DNA of 64,000 bases from Bacteroidales bacterium (lineage in GTDB: Bacteria; Bacteroidota; Bacteroidia; Bacteroidales; FEN-979): contig JAUXWT010000058.1 in assembly GCA_030681475.1 (NCBI GenBank), positions 47,094 through 111,093 of the forward strand. Reading direction: 5' to 3'. Below, piece after piece: positions 11,212-21,790 of this stretch. Every line of letters starts with the position of its first letter. The stretch's first letter is position 1. A program made the translations under genes and the position numbers. The notes beneath the pieces are model-generated. The model saw nothing but the letters and a program-made list of their open reading frames with translations, was not told the origin of the DNA and did no database searches.

Positions 11212-13443
11212 TCAGAAGTTGGTCAGGATGAAATTGGTCATTCGTTTATAGAGGTGGTATGAAGTATTTTTTCCGGTATAGATCCCGTGGTTGCTGTTGG
11301 GGTAGAATTGGGATTCGAATTGCTTGTCGGCGCCAACAAGGGCAGTGACCATATCATAAGAATTCTGAGGATGCACATTATCATCAGCCATCCCGCAGAT
11401 CATCAGCAACTTGCCAGTAAGTTTTCCGGCATGGTTCACCGGTGAGTTTTCCTCATACCCCTCATTGTTCTCTTTTGGAGTCCGCATAAACCGTTCGGTG
11501 TAAATGTTATCATAATATTTCCAGTTTGTCACCGGCGCCACTGCGACACCAAAGCTGAAGTAATCGGCTCCTTTGGTCAGACATGATAAAGTGAGGTAGC
11601 CGCCAAAACTCCATCCCCACATGCCTATCCTTGTTTTATCGACATAACCCAGCGTTCCAAGATACTTTGCAGCCTCAATCTGGTCGAGTGTTTCATATTT
11701 TCCCAACTGAAGATAAGTACATTTCTTGAACTCCTCGCCCCTTCCACCGGTTCCCCGGTTATCAACAGAAACAACAATGATCCCGTTTTGTGCCCATAAC
11801 TGGTTCCACGATGACACCGCACCCCATGAGTTGTTTACCGTCTGTGATCCGGGGCCACCGTATATGGTAAACAGGACAGGGTACTTCCGCGAAGGGTCGA
11901 AATCGGGGGGTTTTACCATGAAACCATTGAGTTCGGTCCCCTCTCCTGTCCTGAACCTGAAAAACTCGGCATTGCTGAAACGGGATTCTTTAATAGTTTC
12001 CCTGAGTTTGGCATTGTCCTGCAACATACGGACTTCCGTGCCATTCGATTTATATACCGCAATGTAAGCGGGGGTGTTGATATCAGACCAACGGCCAATA
12101 TAATAGGTGAAGGTTGAATTAAATTGAGCAGAATTCCCGCCCGGCTTTGCATTCAGCCTGATCTTTTTCTTCCCGTCGAGGCTCACTGCCCTGATATCTT
12201 TATCCATGGGAGATGGTTCAGCGGATGAGTAATAGACCAGTCCGTTTTTTTCGTCAACCCCAAGCACATCAAGGACATCATAGGTGCCTGTAGTCAGTTG
12301 TCGCAACGCTTTTCCGGAGATATCATATAAATACATGTGCCGGTAGCCGTCCTTTTCGCTGGAAATGAGAAACTCCTTTTTATTTTTCATGAAATGCCAG
12401 TGGTCATTGATCTCGATGTAATACTTGTTCTCTTCCGTGTAAATGACCCTGGATTTTCCCGAAACAGCATCTGCCAGCAGGAGTTCAAGTTTATTCTGAT
12501 GCCGGTTCATCCGGTATAACGCGAGCGTGTTGGCATCCTCTGTCCATTTGATCCTGGGAATATAGATATCGGCTTCGGCTCCAAAATCCACCGGGATGGT
12601 CTTTTTTGAATCAAGATCATAGATGTATATTCCAATTACAGAGTTGTCCTCCCCCGCTTTGGGATATTTATATTTGTACTGTTCAGGATAGAGGTCGCCA
12701 TAGTAGGTGAGCTCGTACTCTTTCACTTTTCTTTCGTCAAACCTGTAAAAGGCGATCCGTTTTCCGTCGGGAGACCAGGCAAATGCCTGGGAGAACTCAA
12801 ACTCCTCCTCATACACCCAGTCGGTGGCGCCGTTGATGACCTCGTTGACCTTGCCATCGGCTGTGATCTGATATTCTTCATCAGTTTCCCATATGGCCTG
12901 CTCCCCGCCAAAGTTAGGCGAAAAGAAAGGTAAATTATTGATATAAAGATTATTATCCCTTACAAAGGCAACTTTTGTACCCTCGGGTGAAAAAGTGGCG
13001 AGCCGTTGTTTGCCATTTTTGGAAAGAGGAACCAGCTTTTTCGACTTCAGGTCATATATATAATAGGATGCCTTGGAAGATCTGCGGTAGATCGCTTCTT
13101 CGTCAGTCGGGAACATTATTTTAGTTTCATCATCGCTGAATTTAAAACCGCTCATCGGGATCGCAACCGTATCTCCGTCAGGTATCAGTTGCTTTGACGT
13201 CACGACGGTTCCTGCAAGTTTCCCGGTTGCGTATTCATAAATATTCAAACTGTCCTTTTTCAACTGGCAATAATGGTCTCCGTTATTCATCGGGTGTACC
13301 CCCTGAAACCCCTTTGAAGCGAATTTCCGGTTTTTATAAATATCCTCAAGGGTGATCACCTTATTGTCACCTTGCGCCAGTACGACGAACTGGATGGAGA
13401 TCAGAAATACAGAGAGTAGAATGTTGATAGTTTTTCGGTTCAT
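11212..13443 (-). CDS. S9 family peptidase, dipeptidyl-peptidase IV type (secreted)
   Basis: 743 aa, signal peptide, DPP-IV N-terminal propeller, YGGPGSQTVNNSW, GWSFGGYLTLSCL (Ser), ADDNVHPQNS (Asp), NSNHGI (His). Confidence 0.93.
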   Translation of the reverse strand: MNRKTINILLSVFLISIQFVVLAQGDNKVITLEDIYKNRKFASKGFQGVHPMNNGDHYCQLKKDSLNIYEYATGKLAGTVVTSKQLIPDGDTVAIPMSGFKFSDDETKIMFPTDEEAIYRRSSKASYYIYDLKSKKLVPLSKNGKQRLATFSPEGTKVAFVRDNNLYINNLPFFSPNFGGEQAIWETDEEYQITADGKVNEVINGATDWVYEEEFEFSQAFAWSPDGKRIAFYRFDERKVKEYELTYYGDLYPEQYKYKYPKAGEDNSVIGIYIYDLDSKKTIPVDFGAEADIYIPRIKWTEDANTLALYRMNRHQNKLELLLADAVSGKSRVIYTEENKYYIEINDHWHFMKNKKEFLISSEKDGYRHMYLYDISGKALRQLTTGTYDVLDVLGVDEKNGLVYYSSAEPSPMDKDIRAVSLDGKKKIRLNAKPGGNSAQFNSTFTYYIGRWSDINTPAYIAVYKSNGTEVRMLQDNAKLRETIKESRFSNAEFFRFRTGEGTELNGFMVKPPDFDPSRKYPVLFTIYGGPGSQTVNNSWGAVSSWNQLWAQNGIIVVSVDNRGTGGRGEEFKKCTYLQLGKYETLDQIEAAKYLGTLGYVDKTRIGMWGWSFGGYLTLSCLTKGADYFSFGVAVAPVTNWKYYDNIYTERFMRTPKENNEGYEENSPVNHAGKLTGKLLMICGMADDNVHPQNSYDMVTALVGADKQFESQFYPNSNHGIYTGKNTSYHLYKRMTNFILTNF

Positions 13444-13496
13444 TGATAAAGAGATTGCTGAATTAAATTAATTTTGAAATTCAAAATTAGATAATT

Positions 13497-13997
13497 ATGC
13501 GAAAAGAGGTCGAATTATTCGATGTATTTCATGAAACGCTCGCCAAACTGGCCGGAGACGGGATATTACTTGTTGCCGGCGATCCGCCAAATCCGATGAC
13601 CATCGGGTGGGCCACCTTAGGGCATATCTGGAACAAGACAATAATGACCGTACTGGTTCGGCCGGTGCGTTATACTTACAACCTGATGGAATCGACGACA
13701 GACTTCTCAGTTTGCATTTTGCCAGATCGGTACCGGAAAGAGTTAAATATCTGCGGGACAAAATCCGGCCGTGACATCAACAAGATTGAAGATTGTAAAT
13801 TTGACATTGCAAAATGCATTAAGGCGGAATCATTTTTTATATCGGAATCAACGATACATTTCGAATGCAGGATTGTTCACAAGCATCTCCTTGACCCGGC
13901 AACGTTAGAACCGGGGATCATCAAAAGATACTACCCGCAGGAAGATTATCATATGGTTTACTATGGGGAGGTTTTGGGGATTTATACAAAAACGTGA
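13497..13997 (+). CDS. Flavin reductase-like domain protein (FMN-binding)
   Basis: 166 aa, PNPMTIGWATLGHIWNKTIMTVLVRPVRYTYNLMESTTDFSVC. Confidence 0.85.
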   Translation: MRKEVELFDVFHETLAKLAGDGILLVAGDPPNPMTIGWATLGHIWNKTIMTVLVRPVRYTYNLMESTTDFSVCILPDRYRKELNICGTKSGRDINKIEDCKFDIAKCIKAESFFISESTIHFECRIVHKHLLDPATLEPGIIKRYYPQEDYHMVYYGEVLGIYTKT

Positions 13998-14054
13998 CGG
14001 GTGACGCGTGACGGGTGACGCGTGACGGGTGACGCGTGACGGGTGACGCGTGAC
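13994..14054. repeat. Heptanucleotide tandem array (GTGACGG/GTGACGC alternating, about 8.7 units)
   Basis: gtgacgg gtgacgc repeated four times plus gtgac; first unit contains the TGA stop of the upstream CDS. Confidence 0.95.
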
Positions 14055-14097
14055 ATATTTTCTGCAGTTAACTAACTCCATTGTCGGCCAGTCCACA

Positions 14098-14128
14098 GTC
14101 CGCCTGTCCGCCTGTCCACCTGTCCGCC
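14098..14128. repeat. Octanucleotide tandem array GTCCGCCT x about 4
   Basis: gtccgcct gtccgcct gtccacct gtccgcc. Confidence 0.85.
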
Positions 14129-14176
14129 ACTTCACCAAAATTTTGACCGCCCCACTACGCTTTTGAAAAGAATTAA

Positions 14177-14184
14177 TATCTTTG
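14177..14184 (+). promoter_or_regulatory. Bacteroidota-type -7 box (TATCTTTG) for tRNA-Val
   Basis: TATCTTTG 9 nt upstream of the tRNA 5' end; matches TAnnTTTG; -33 element not clearly resolved. Confidence 0.6.
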
Positions 14185-14193
14185 CACCCCCAT

Positions 14194-14268
14194 GGGATGT
14201 TAGCTCAGTTGGTTTAGAGCATCGCCTTGACAGGGCGGGGGTCGTGGGTTCGAATCCCTCACATCCCA
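14194..14268 (+). tRNA. tRNA-Val (anticodon GAC)
   Basis: GGGATGTTAGCTCAGTTGGTTTAGAGCATCGCCTTGACAGGGCGGGGGTCGTGGGTTCGAATCCCTCACATCCC; loop TTGACAG. Confidence 0.95.
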
Positions 14269-14305
14269 CAGAAAATTTCAAAAACAGATCAGAGAATCAA
14301 TAAAG

Positions 14306-14328
14306 ACCGCCGATACAGGCGGTTTTTC
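14306..14328 (+). terminator. Intrinsic terminator after tRNA-Val
   Basis: ACCGCC-GATACA-GGCGGT followed by TTTT. Confidence 0.8.
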
Positions 14329-14383
14329 TTTAACTGTCCCGAATCTTTAACCAGATGAATCCATGTCCTCCCCTTGGGCGTTC

Positions 14384-15454
14384 TCAAATCAGGGCGTTTA
14401 ATTTTCGCAGTATTTCTGGTTTCAATACCTTACCCGAAGAAGTAGTAGCAAATGATTCCGTAAAATGGATGCTGCGGGGGATTTCAAATGGAGTTAAAAC
14501 CGTTTTAAGGTCTTTGTTCAATTTTGCCAGATCTGATTCGCTCCATTCGGGGCCTTCGATGACCAAAACAACCTTTTCGGTTAATTTATCGTCGGGTAGG
14601 GAGCCAATAAAAAAGCAACAATTTATTATTGTTTCCAGCTTTTTCTCTATTTGTTCTGCGAAGAGCTTTATTCCGCCTGAGTTGATAACATGATCGAAAC
14701 GCCCTATCCATTTAAACTGACTTTTACCTGGAATCTCAACCACATCATTGGTTATGATCCTGAAATTGGCAATATCCGGAACATTTATAATCAGGCGCTT
14801 GCGTTCATCCTGGCCGATTTCAACGCCAGGAAGGGCGATAAAAAATTCATCCGGCGCACCGCCATTCAACCGCCGAAGGGCTATATGCGAGCAGGTTTCT
14901 GTCATACCATATGTTTCATATATTTCCGTGTCAAGATTGTCAGTTATTTTCTGAAGCTTCTGGCTGACCGGACTACCCCCGACAATTAATTTTCTTATCG
15001 TTTTTTCCCGGAGGGTATGATGTGAGCTGATCAGTTGAAACGGGGTCACGGCTGCAAAATCGACTACACAGTGAACCTCCGTGAAGGGGTTGCCTGCAGG
15101 TTTTACAGTCAGTAAATTAAAACCTGCCACCATGGCGCGTACCAGCATCATCTTTCCGGCTATATTATCAACGGGAAGACACAACAAAGCTGTTTGATCC
15201 TTTGACAAATCAAAAAACGAACAGGTCATCCTGGCGGAGTTCAACATACTTTGTTTTAAAAGCCGGATGGTTTTCGGGGTACCGGTTGAACCGGAGGTTT
15301 GTACAGTTAAATAATCCTCCCGGTTAAACCATTCTTCCAGGAATTGAACGATGGCCTGTCTCCATGAGGCCTCAGGGTCGATTTCGGAAAAACGATGAAT
15401 CGTGCCGGCAGAGAACCATACACCATCCAGTTGAATATCGGCATAACTATTCAT
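14384..15454 (-). CDS. menE: o-succinylbenzoate-CoA ligase (AMP-binding)
   Basis: 356 aa, QTSGSTGTPKTIRLLK, YGMTETCSHIALR, terminal gene of the men operon. Confidence 0.93.
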   Translation of the reverse strand: MNSYADIQLDGVWFSAGTIHRFSEIDPEASWRQAIVQFLEEWFNREDYLTVQTSGSTGTPKTIRLLKQSMLNSARMTCSFFDLSKDQTALLCLPVDNIAGKMMLVRAMVAGFNLLTVKPAGNPFTEVHCVVDFAAVTPFQLISSHHTLREKTIRKLIVGGSPVSQKLQKITDNLDTEIYETYGMTETCSHIALRRLNGGAPDEFFIALPGVEIGQDERKRLIINVPDIANFRIITNDVVEIPGKSQFKWIGRFDHVINSGGIKLFAEQIEKKLETIINCCFFIGSLPDDKLTEKVVLVIEGPEWSESDLAKLNKDLKTVLTPFEIPRSIHFTESFATTSSGKVLKPEILRKLNALI

Positions 15455-16499
15455 TCAGGATCGGTTCAAGGTTCCAGTCCAATTCCGGTTTATACCATAG
15501 TTTGGCTGCTTCAATCAGCAAGGGTGACTTAATATTATCATGAAACAATTGCCCGGTACCGAGTCCCTGGAGCAGGGTGGTCTGTAAAGTCGATGTCCAT
15601 TGGGCAATCGCGTTCAACCCTATATTTGATTCCAGCGCCGAAGTCACCCACCAACCCACCCGGAATTTTAAGGCCAGGTTTATCCACTCCTGTGATTTTG
15701 AAAACCCTCCCAATAGACTTGGCTTAAGAATTATATAGGCCGGATTGACGGTTTTTAGAAGATCCTCCTGTTTTTCTGCGCGCATAATTCCAATAAGTTC
15801 CTCGTCAAGCGCTACCGGAATTGGGGAATGAGCGCAGAGCAAAGCCATTTGCTCCCATTGGTTTGCTTTGATGGGTTGCTCGATGGAATGAATAGTGAAT
15901 TCTGACAATTGTTTCAGCCTTTCCAAGGCTGCACCAGATTTGAAAGCGCCATTTGCATCCAGCCGGATTTCCAACTCCTGTGGAGGGTAGCTTTTCCGGA
16001 TATTTGTAAGGATTTCCATCTCCGTGTCAAAGTCGAGCGTTCCGATCTTCAGCTTAATACAACGATATCCTGAAGCGATCTTCTCGCGGATTTGCTGTTC
16101 CATAAAATCTCTCTCGCCCATCCAGACCAGCCCGTTTATCGGGATCCCTTCAATGCCGTCGGCAAAGTTCCCGGCAAAGAGCTTCCTGGTTCCCAGGTTT
16201 TCCAAATCCAGCAAAGCTGTTTCCAGTCCAAAGGCTATAGATGGAAAATCAATTAATTCAATTTCGGAGGCATTGGCCCCGGCATTTAAAAAATTGCAGA
16301 CCTCCTGCAGTTTCCCGGCATACTCCTTTATAGGATCAATGCTTAACCCGGGAAGCAAAGGACACTCGCCGATTCCTGTCATGCCATCCCTTTCCAATAC
16401 CAGGAAACAGCCTTTTTTTTCATGCAATACCCCGCGCGATGTGCCGGCGGGAAAACGGAAGTGCAAAGTATAAGGTTTAATGCGGGCAGAAAGTGACAT
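15447..16499 (-). CDS. menC: o-succinylbenzoate synthase (enolase superfamily)
   Basis: 350 aa, IKLKIGTLDFDTE, LRLDANGAF-like EIRLDANGAFK, SALESNIGLNAIAQW. Confidence 0.94.
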   Translation of the reverse strand: MSLSARIKPYTLHFRFPAGTSRGVLHEKKGCFLVLERDGMTGIGECPLLPGLSIDPIKEYAGKLQEVCNFLNAGANASEIELIDFPSIAFGLETALLDLENLGTRKLFAGNFADGIEGIPINGLVWMGERDFMEQQIREKIASGYRCIKLKIGTLDFDTEMEILTNIRKSYPPQELEIRLDANGAFKSGAALERLKQLSEFTIHSIEQPIKANQWEQMALLCAHSPIPVALDEELIGIMRAEKQEDLLKTVNPAYIILKPSLLGGFSKSQEWINLALKFRVGWWVTSALESNIGLNAIAQWTSTLQTTLLQGLGTGQLFHDNIKSPLLIEAAKLWYKPELDWNLEPILNE

Positions 16500-16512
16500 A
16501 CATCGCTGTGTT

Positions 16513-17415
16513 TCAAATCATTAATCCCAGTCCAAAAGCAACCGAGAATAGCAGGGTGATCATCGCAAGTTTCCTGAGTTCACTGTTAAGTTCAACAGGT
16601 TGTGTGTATTTAAACACCTTTATTATGCCAGGTACAAGTAACAAAACAGGGATTATAAACAAAAACTGAAATCCCGATTTATAATTCAATATTGTATAGA
16701 TGATCACCGCGATGATGGCGCCGACTATGATCGCCAGATGATACCATTTAGCATTTCCGCGGCCCATAATGACGACCATCGTTTTTTTCATAGCCAGCTT
16801 GTCGCTGTCGTAATCGCGCATATTGTTTAAATTCAGTACCCCTGCGCTTAACAGGCCGATGGATGCCGCAGGAAGGATAACATCGGGCTTTATCTGATGA
16901 GTATGCAAATAACAGGTACCCATCACACCTACCAGGCCGAAGAAAATAAATACGAAGAGATCGCCAAGGCCATGATATCCGTAGGGATTTCTGCCTACCG
17001 TATATTTTATGGCTGCCAGAACAGCGCCGATGCCGATGAGCAGAAATAATATTTTCACGGGAGTTCCGATGTCCCGTGTGACGATAAAAATGAGCGAAAT
17101 TCCACTGAAAAAAGTCAAAATAGTAACCAGTGAAATCGCCAGAATCATTTGTCCGGGTGTGACTGATCCCGATGCCACCATCCTTTTCGGGCCGATACGA
17201 TCGCCCTTGTCGGTACCTTTGGTAAAGTCTCCGTAATCATTCGCAAGGTTTGATAAAATCTGAAGCAATATTGTTGTGTTGGCGGCCAGGAGAAAAACAC
17301 GCCAGCTAAAAAGATTTTCTGCAGCTGCAATAAAGCTGCCTGTTATAATGCTTGACAAGGCAAGGGGCAACGTTCGCGGTCGTATGGCATGCATCCATGC
17401 AGAAAGCTGACTCAT
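16513..17415 (-). CDS. menA: 1,4-dihydroxy-2-naphthoate octaprenyltransferase
   Basis: 300 aa multi-TM UbiA family, NLANDYGDFTKGTDKGDRIGP, NNMRDYDSDKLAMKKTMVV. Confidence 0.95.
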   Translation of the reverse strand: MSQLSAWMHAIRPRTLPLALSSIITGSFIAAAENLFSWRVFLLAANTTILLQILSNLANDYGDFTKGTDKGDRIGPKRMVASGSVTPGQMILAISLVTILTFFSGISLIFIVTRDIGTPVKILFLLIGIGAVLAAIKYTVGRNPYGYHGLGDLFVFIFFGLVGVMGTCYLHTHQIKPDVILPAASIGLLSAGVLNLNNMRDYDSDKLAMKKTMVVIMGRGNAKWYHLAIIVGAIIAVIIYTILNYKSGFQFLFIIPVLLLVPGIIKVFKYTQPVELNSELRKLAMITLLFSVAFGLGLMI

Positions 17416-17432
17416 CCGTTTATGCTAATAAA

Positions 17433-18251
17433 TTAAGGTAACTGCTGATATTTTTTAAACTCTGGCTCCCTTTTTTCCAAAAATGCATTTTTCCCCTCCT
17501 GTGCTTCCTCCGTCATATAGTACAACATGGTGGCATTGCCGGCCAATTCCTGAATCCCGGCCTGACCATCCAATTCGGCATTCAAGCCGGCTTTGATCAT
17601 CCGCAAGGCTAAAGGACTGTGTTTCATCATTTGTCTGCACCAGGATACAGTTTCATTTTCAAGTTGTTCGAGGGGAACTACCTTATTGACCAAACCCATT
17701 TCCAACGCTTCGAGGGCTGAATATTGCCGGCAAAGAAACCAAATCTCCCTGGCTTTCTTTTGTCCAACCACCCTTGCCAGATACGAGGATCCAAACCCGG
17801 CATCGAAACTGCCGACACGCGGACCAACCTGCCCAAAAATGGCATTTTCGGATGCGATTGACAAATCGCACACCACATGCAACACGTGCCCGCCTCCGAT
17901 CGCGTAACCATTGACCATCGCCACGACGGGCTTTGGTAAACTTCGTATCTGCTTTTGAAGATCAAGTACGTTCAACCGGGCAATGCCGTCCTTTCCGACA
18001 TATCCTGCAAAATCCTTTAAATTCTGGTCACCGCCGCTGCAAAAGGCCTTATCGCCTTCCCCGGTCAATATTACCGTATAAATATGCTGATCCTCACGGC
18101 AAATGTTCATCGCCTCGCACATCTCCTTTACGGTATCGGGTGTAAATGCATTCCGGTAACGGGGACGGTTTATGGTAATTTTGCCAATTCCTTCGAAATA
18201 TTCCAGTTTAATCTCCTCAAAGTCTTTAATTTTTTCCCATGCTCTCATCAT
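17433..18251 (-). CDS. menB: 1,4-dihydroxy-2-naphthoyl-CoA synthase
   Basis: 272 aa crotonase, [61 protein letters not shown]. Confidence 0.97.
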   Translation of the reverse strand: MMRAWEKIKDFEEIKLEYFEGIGKITINRPRYRNAFTPDTVKEMCEAMNICREDQHIYTVILTGEGDKAFCSGGDQNLKDFAGYVGKDGIARLNVLDLQKQIRSLPKPVVAMVNGYAIGGGHVLHVVCDLSIASENAIFGQVGPRVGSFDAGFGSSYLARVVGQKKAREIWFLCRQYSALEALEMGLVNKVVPLEQLENETVSWCRQMMKHSPLALRMIKAGLNAELDGQAGIQELAGNATMLYYMTEEAQEGKNAFLEKREPEFKKYQQLP

Positions 18252-19945
18252 GCAGATGTTTGTTTTAATTCGTGAAAATATTCTTTATACGCTTTTATAT
18301 TTTGTTCCTGATCAGTCCTTATTTCCAGGAGTACCGGGCCTATGGCCTGAAACAACTCCGTCAGGCAATTTTTCAAATCAGCAATGTCGTCACAATGGAT
18401 AAACCTCACCCCGTATGCTTCAGCCAAAGAACGGATGCTTACCCGGTGCGGCGTTTCGAAAAAATGACGGATCTCTTCAATTTCGCTGCCTGATTCAATT
18501 AAACTGAAGATACTTCCTCCATTGTTATTGATGACTACCACTTTCAGGTCAGGCTTCAGAAAATTATTCCACAGGGCGTTGGAATCATAAATAAATGCCA
18601 GGTCACCGGTTATGATCAGGGTAGGTCGTTCGGAGGCAAATGCGGAACCGGCGGCGGTGGAAACACATCCGTCGATTCCCGACGTGCCGCGATTCGCATA
18701 ATAGATGATATCCTGCCGGGTTTGAAAAAGCTGCGCATAGCGGACCGGCGTGCTGTTGGCCAAATGAACAACACCATCTTCAGGGGTTGCAGCCAACACT
18801 TCCGCCATCACTTTCATATCGCAAAACCCTGCGTTTGAAATATAATTGTTGTGAAGCAGCGCCAAAACTTTCTTTTTCTCCCGGAACAAATTGGCATAGA
18901 CAAATGTCTTCACTGGTGTCGTGTCATTCAATTCATTCAGAAAACCAGCAGGTTCTGCTTTAATGATCGTTGTCAGGCATTTAAATGTATCGGCATAATC
19001 ATCAAAAGTTGAAATATGCCAATGCTCTTTTGGTTGGTACGCCCTTAGGAATTGTTTTATTCTTTTGGAAACGATGGAAACGCCAACTGTAATTAATAAT
19101 TCAGGACGGAATTCTTTCCGTTCGTCTTCGTTTAATGATGCAAAAAACGGTTCGAGTGCATATATTATCTCCGGACCGCTGATATTGGAAAGGTTTTCGG
19201 CAATTATGGCCGTATCCGGCCGTTTTGCAAGTTGACCGGCCAGTGAATTCAGTGTTTCGATTTTGTGTTGTACTCCAAAAACAATCAGCTTTTTACCAAA
19301 TTTTTTCCACCTCGTTTTAAACGACGCAATCTCTTTTGATGAAAGAACCGGCAAGGATCGGGTCGATCTGATTATCCGTGGATTGCTGTTATGATCAGGC
19401 AAGGATCCGTACAGTGGCTCCCGCTGAGGAACGTTAATATGAACCGGGCCGGCCGGAGATTGAACGGCCGTGTCTATCGCTTGTGAAATTGTTCGGTTAA
19501 AAAACCATAAGTCATCGGAATCAGTTGTTTTTACCGGTACTTCAAAACTTGCCTTGCAGTAATTATTGAAAATTTTATATTGCCGGATGGTTTGTCCATC
19601 GGCCTGGTCAATCCATTCCCGTGGGCGGTCTGCAGTGAAAACTACTAATGGAATATGCTGATAAAAGGCTTCTGCCATGGATGGGGCAAGGTTCAGTGCG
19701 GCGGTTCCCGAAGTACAAACGACAGCCACCGGTTCTTGCGAATACTGGGCAATTCCAAGGGCAAAATATCCCGCTGAACGTTCATCGGTTATGCTTAAAC
19801 ATTCAATAGAACTATACCTCGCAAATGATAGAATTAATGAGGCATTCCGTGAACCCGGGCAGAGAATTACCCTGGTAATTCCGTGTTGCAAACAGATATC
19901 CGGAATATCACGAACCCCTTGCCGACTATGATAAATATCAGCCAT
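18248..19945 (-). CDS. menD: 2-succinyl-5-enolpyruvyl-6-hydroxy-3-cyclohexene-1-carboxylate synthase
   Basis: ThDP enzyme, [42 protein letters not shown]; start re-assigned to [10 protein letters not shown] at 19945 because the longest ORF would overlap menF by about 125 nt. Confidence 0.95.
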   Translation of the reverse strand: MADIYHSRQGVRDIPDICLQHGITRVILCPGSRNASLILSFARYSSIECLSITDERSAGYFALGIAQYSQEPVAVVCTSGTAALNLAPSMAEAFYQHIPLVVFTADRPREWIDQADGQTIRQYKIFNNYCKASFEVPVKTTDSDDLWFFNRTISQAIDTAVQSPAGPVHINVPQREPLYGSLPDHNSNPRIIRSTRSLPVLSSKEIASFKTRWKKFGKKLIVFGVQHKIETLNSLAGQLAKRPDTAIIAENLSNISGPEIIYALEPFFASLNEDERKEFRPELLITVGVSIVSKRIKQFLRAYQPKEHWHISTFDDYADTFKCLTTIIKAEPAGFLNELNDTTPVKTFVYANLFREKKKVLALLHNNYISNAGFCDMKVMAEVLAATPEDGVVHLANSTPVRYAQLFQTRQDIIYYANRGTSGIDGCVSTAAGSAFASERPTLIITGDLAFIYDSNALWNNFLKPDLKVVVINNNGGSIFSLIESGSEIEEIRHFFETPHRVSIRSLAEAYGVRFIHCDDIADLKNCLTELFQAIGPVLLEIRTDQEQNIKAYKEYFHELKQTSA

Positions 19946-21095
19946 TTTTTGTGTCCATATTTCGCAAAACCGATAAAAGCGTTTGCATTTTAAGTTCAGT
20001 TTCTTCCCACTCCTTTTCAGGGTTTGAACCCGAGGTAATCCCGGCTCCGGCAAATAATGCAAACTGGCGCTGAAGTACCAGCATGCAGCGTAAGTTTACA
20101 TATAGGTTTATACGACCATCAATATTTATCGGCCCCAGGAAGCCGGAATAATACCCGCGTTCATGTTTTTCAAGATGCCGGATCAAACCGAATGCTTCCG
20201 CTTTGGGCCATCCGCACACCGAAGGTGTTGGATGCAGCGCTGAAATAAACTCGCCGAGATTTTCCCCCAGGGAATCGCGGTCAAAGGAAAATGTGGATTT
20301 CAAATGAACCAGATTGGCCGCCTGTTGACTAAAAGGACCTCTCTTCAGGTAGCCTGTAATCCCAAAATCATTCAGATGGCTTTCAATATATGCCGTTACA
20401 AACCGCTGTTCCTCCATCTCCTTGGATTGCCATTCCACTTTCCCGGCAGGAGTTCCGTTTAGTTTCTGAGTGCCTGCCAGGGATACAGTTTCTACGATGT
20501 TATCGCGGACCTCCATCAACGGTTCGGGGGAGGCGCCGATCCAACATCCGGCGCCACGGATATTTAAGACATATCTGAATGCAGTCGGATAACACGTAAA
20601 CAACGCTGTGAAAATTTCCGAAACACCCTGCCGGTCATTGCTTTCAACAATATGTATCCTCGAAAACACGGCCTTACCAAGGGAACCTGATTGAATTTCT
20701 TTTTTAATCGCTACGACCTGTTGCAGGAATTCAGCTTTTTGACTTTCATACAAGTAGTCGTGCGAAGTGTTGAATCCATCGTCAGCGACAGTTATTGTTT
20801 TTAGCTCCTCTAAAATATCCTTGTCAACCTCCCTTCCATGGATTATATGATCGGGTTCAAGCAAAAATACCGGGAATTTCTCCGTTTCAAGAAATGGAGC
20901 CAGAACAAATCCCTGCCGGGAATTAAGTTGCGAAAGGGAATCCAGCTTCCGGGGTTGTGATTTATATTGAATTAAGGTAAGTATATCCCTGCTATCTGGA
21001 AGACAATAAGTTACAAAAGCAATATTCCGGGAAAGGCAAACCATTTGCAATTCCGACAATGTAGCTTTCACTGAAGCGATCTTACTCATTTTCAA
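19938..21095 (-). CDS. menF: Isochorismate synthase
   Basis: 385 aa chorismate-binding enzyme, GASPEPLMEV, HPTPSVCGWPKAEA, FAGAGITSGSNPEKEWEETELK. Confidence 0.93.
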   Translation of the reverse strand: MKMSKIASVKATLSELQMVCLSRNIAFVTYCLPDSRDILTLIQYKSQPRKLDSLSQLNSRQGFVLAPFLETEKFPVFLLEPDHIIHGREVDKDILEELKTITVADDGFNTSHDYLYESQKAEFLQQVVAIKKEIQSGSLGKAVFSRIHIVESNDRQGVSEIFTALFTCYPTAFRYVLNIRGAGCWIGASPEPLMEVRDNIVETVSLAGTQKLNGTPAGKVEWQSKEMEEQRFVTAYIESHLNDFGITGYLKRGPFSQQAANLVHLKSTFSFDRDSLGENLGEFISALHPTPSVCGWPKAEAFGLIRHLEKHERGYYSGFLGPINIDGRINLYVNLRCMLVLQRQFALFAGAGITSGSNPEKEWEETELKMQTLLSVLRNMDTKNG

Positions 21096-21546
21096 CCTTT
21101 TCTTCCTTGTTTTCCATGATCAGATTTGTCATTCTGCAGATTGAAACCAATTTATCCTCATCGTCGGTTACACGTATGTCCCAAACATGGATTGTTTTTC
21201 CTTTATGCAATATTGTTGCGGTTGCAGTAACATAATCAGATGCAGTATTTCCGACATGGTTGCCGTTAATTTCAATACCAACGACCTGCTGTTTCTTATG
21301 ATCTGTAATAAGATAAGAACCGGTGCTTCCAACTGTTTCAGCCAGCGCCATGATGGCTCCCCCATGAAGTCGTTTCATGGGTTGGATCGTGCGGTGATCG
21401 ACTGGCATTCTTGCGGTCAGCAATCCATTTTTAACCATTGTAAATTCAATTCCCAGGTGATCGATCATGGTATTTCGGCATGAAATATTGAGTTCCCGTA
21501 CCCGTGTGACAGAATTATCCATATTAATTTTATTGATTGATCGCAA
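21082..21546 (-). CDS. PaaI-like hotdog thioesterase; candidate DHNA-CoA thioesterase
   Basis: 154 aa, RLHGGAIMALAETVGSTGSYLI, GIEINGNHVGNTASDYVTATATILHKGKTIHVWDI; overlaps menF by 14 nt. Confidence 0.85.
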   Translation of the reverse strand: MRSINKINMDNSVTRVRELNISCRNTMIDHLGIEFTMVKNGLLTARMPVDHRTIQPMKRLHGGAIMALAETVGSTGSYLITDHKKQQVVGIEINGNHVGNTASDYVTATATILHKGKTIHVWDIRVTDDEDKLVSICRMTNLIMENKEEKVENE

Positions 21547-21720
21547 TCATTTCCTATTCATTTACTTCTGTTTATTGCAGGGCAATTCTCACCCCAGGCC
21601 TTCATTTATTTTCGATTCTGCAAAGATAATTTAAAAACAGACTCAATAAATTTCGTCTTGCAACCATCTTCCAGTAATCTAAAAAATTATTAAAATATTT
21701 GCATTTTAACAATTATTGTT

Positions 21721-21745
21721 TATCTTTGCAGAGTGAATGTTCACT
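21721..21745 (+). promoter_or_regulatory. tetR promoter -7 box (TATCTTTG) and abutting palindromic operator AGTGAATGTTCACT
   Basis: tatctttg at 21721-21728; AGTGAATGTTCACT at 21732-21745. Confidence 0.7.
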
Positions 21746-21790
21746 TACTTGATTTTTCAACTACGAAAATAATATTAAGCCAAATTAATA

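Noticed and set aside
13905-14138. 77 aa minus-strand ORF with VTRHPSRVTRHASPVTRHPSR
   Set aside because: Translation artefact of the GTGACGG heptad array.
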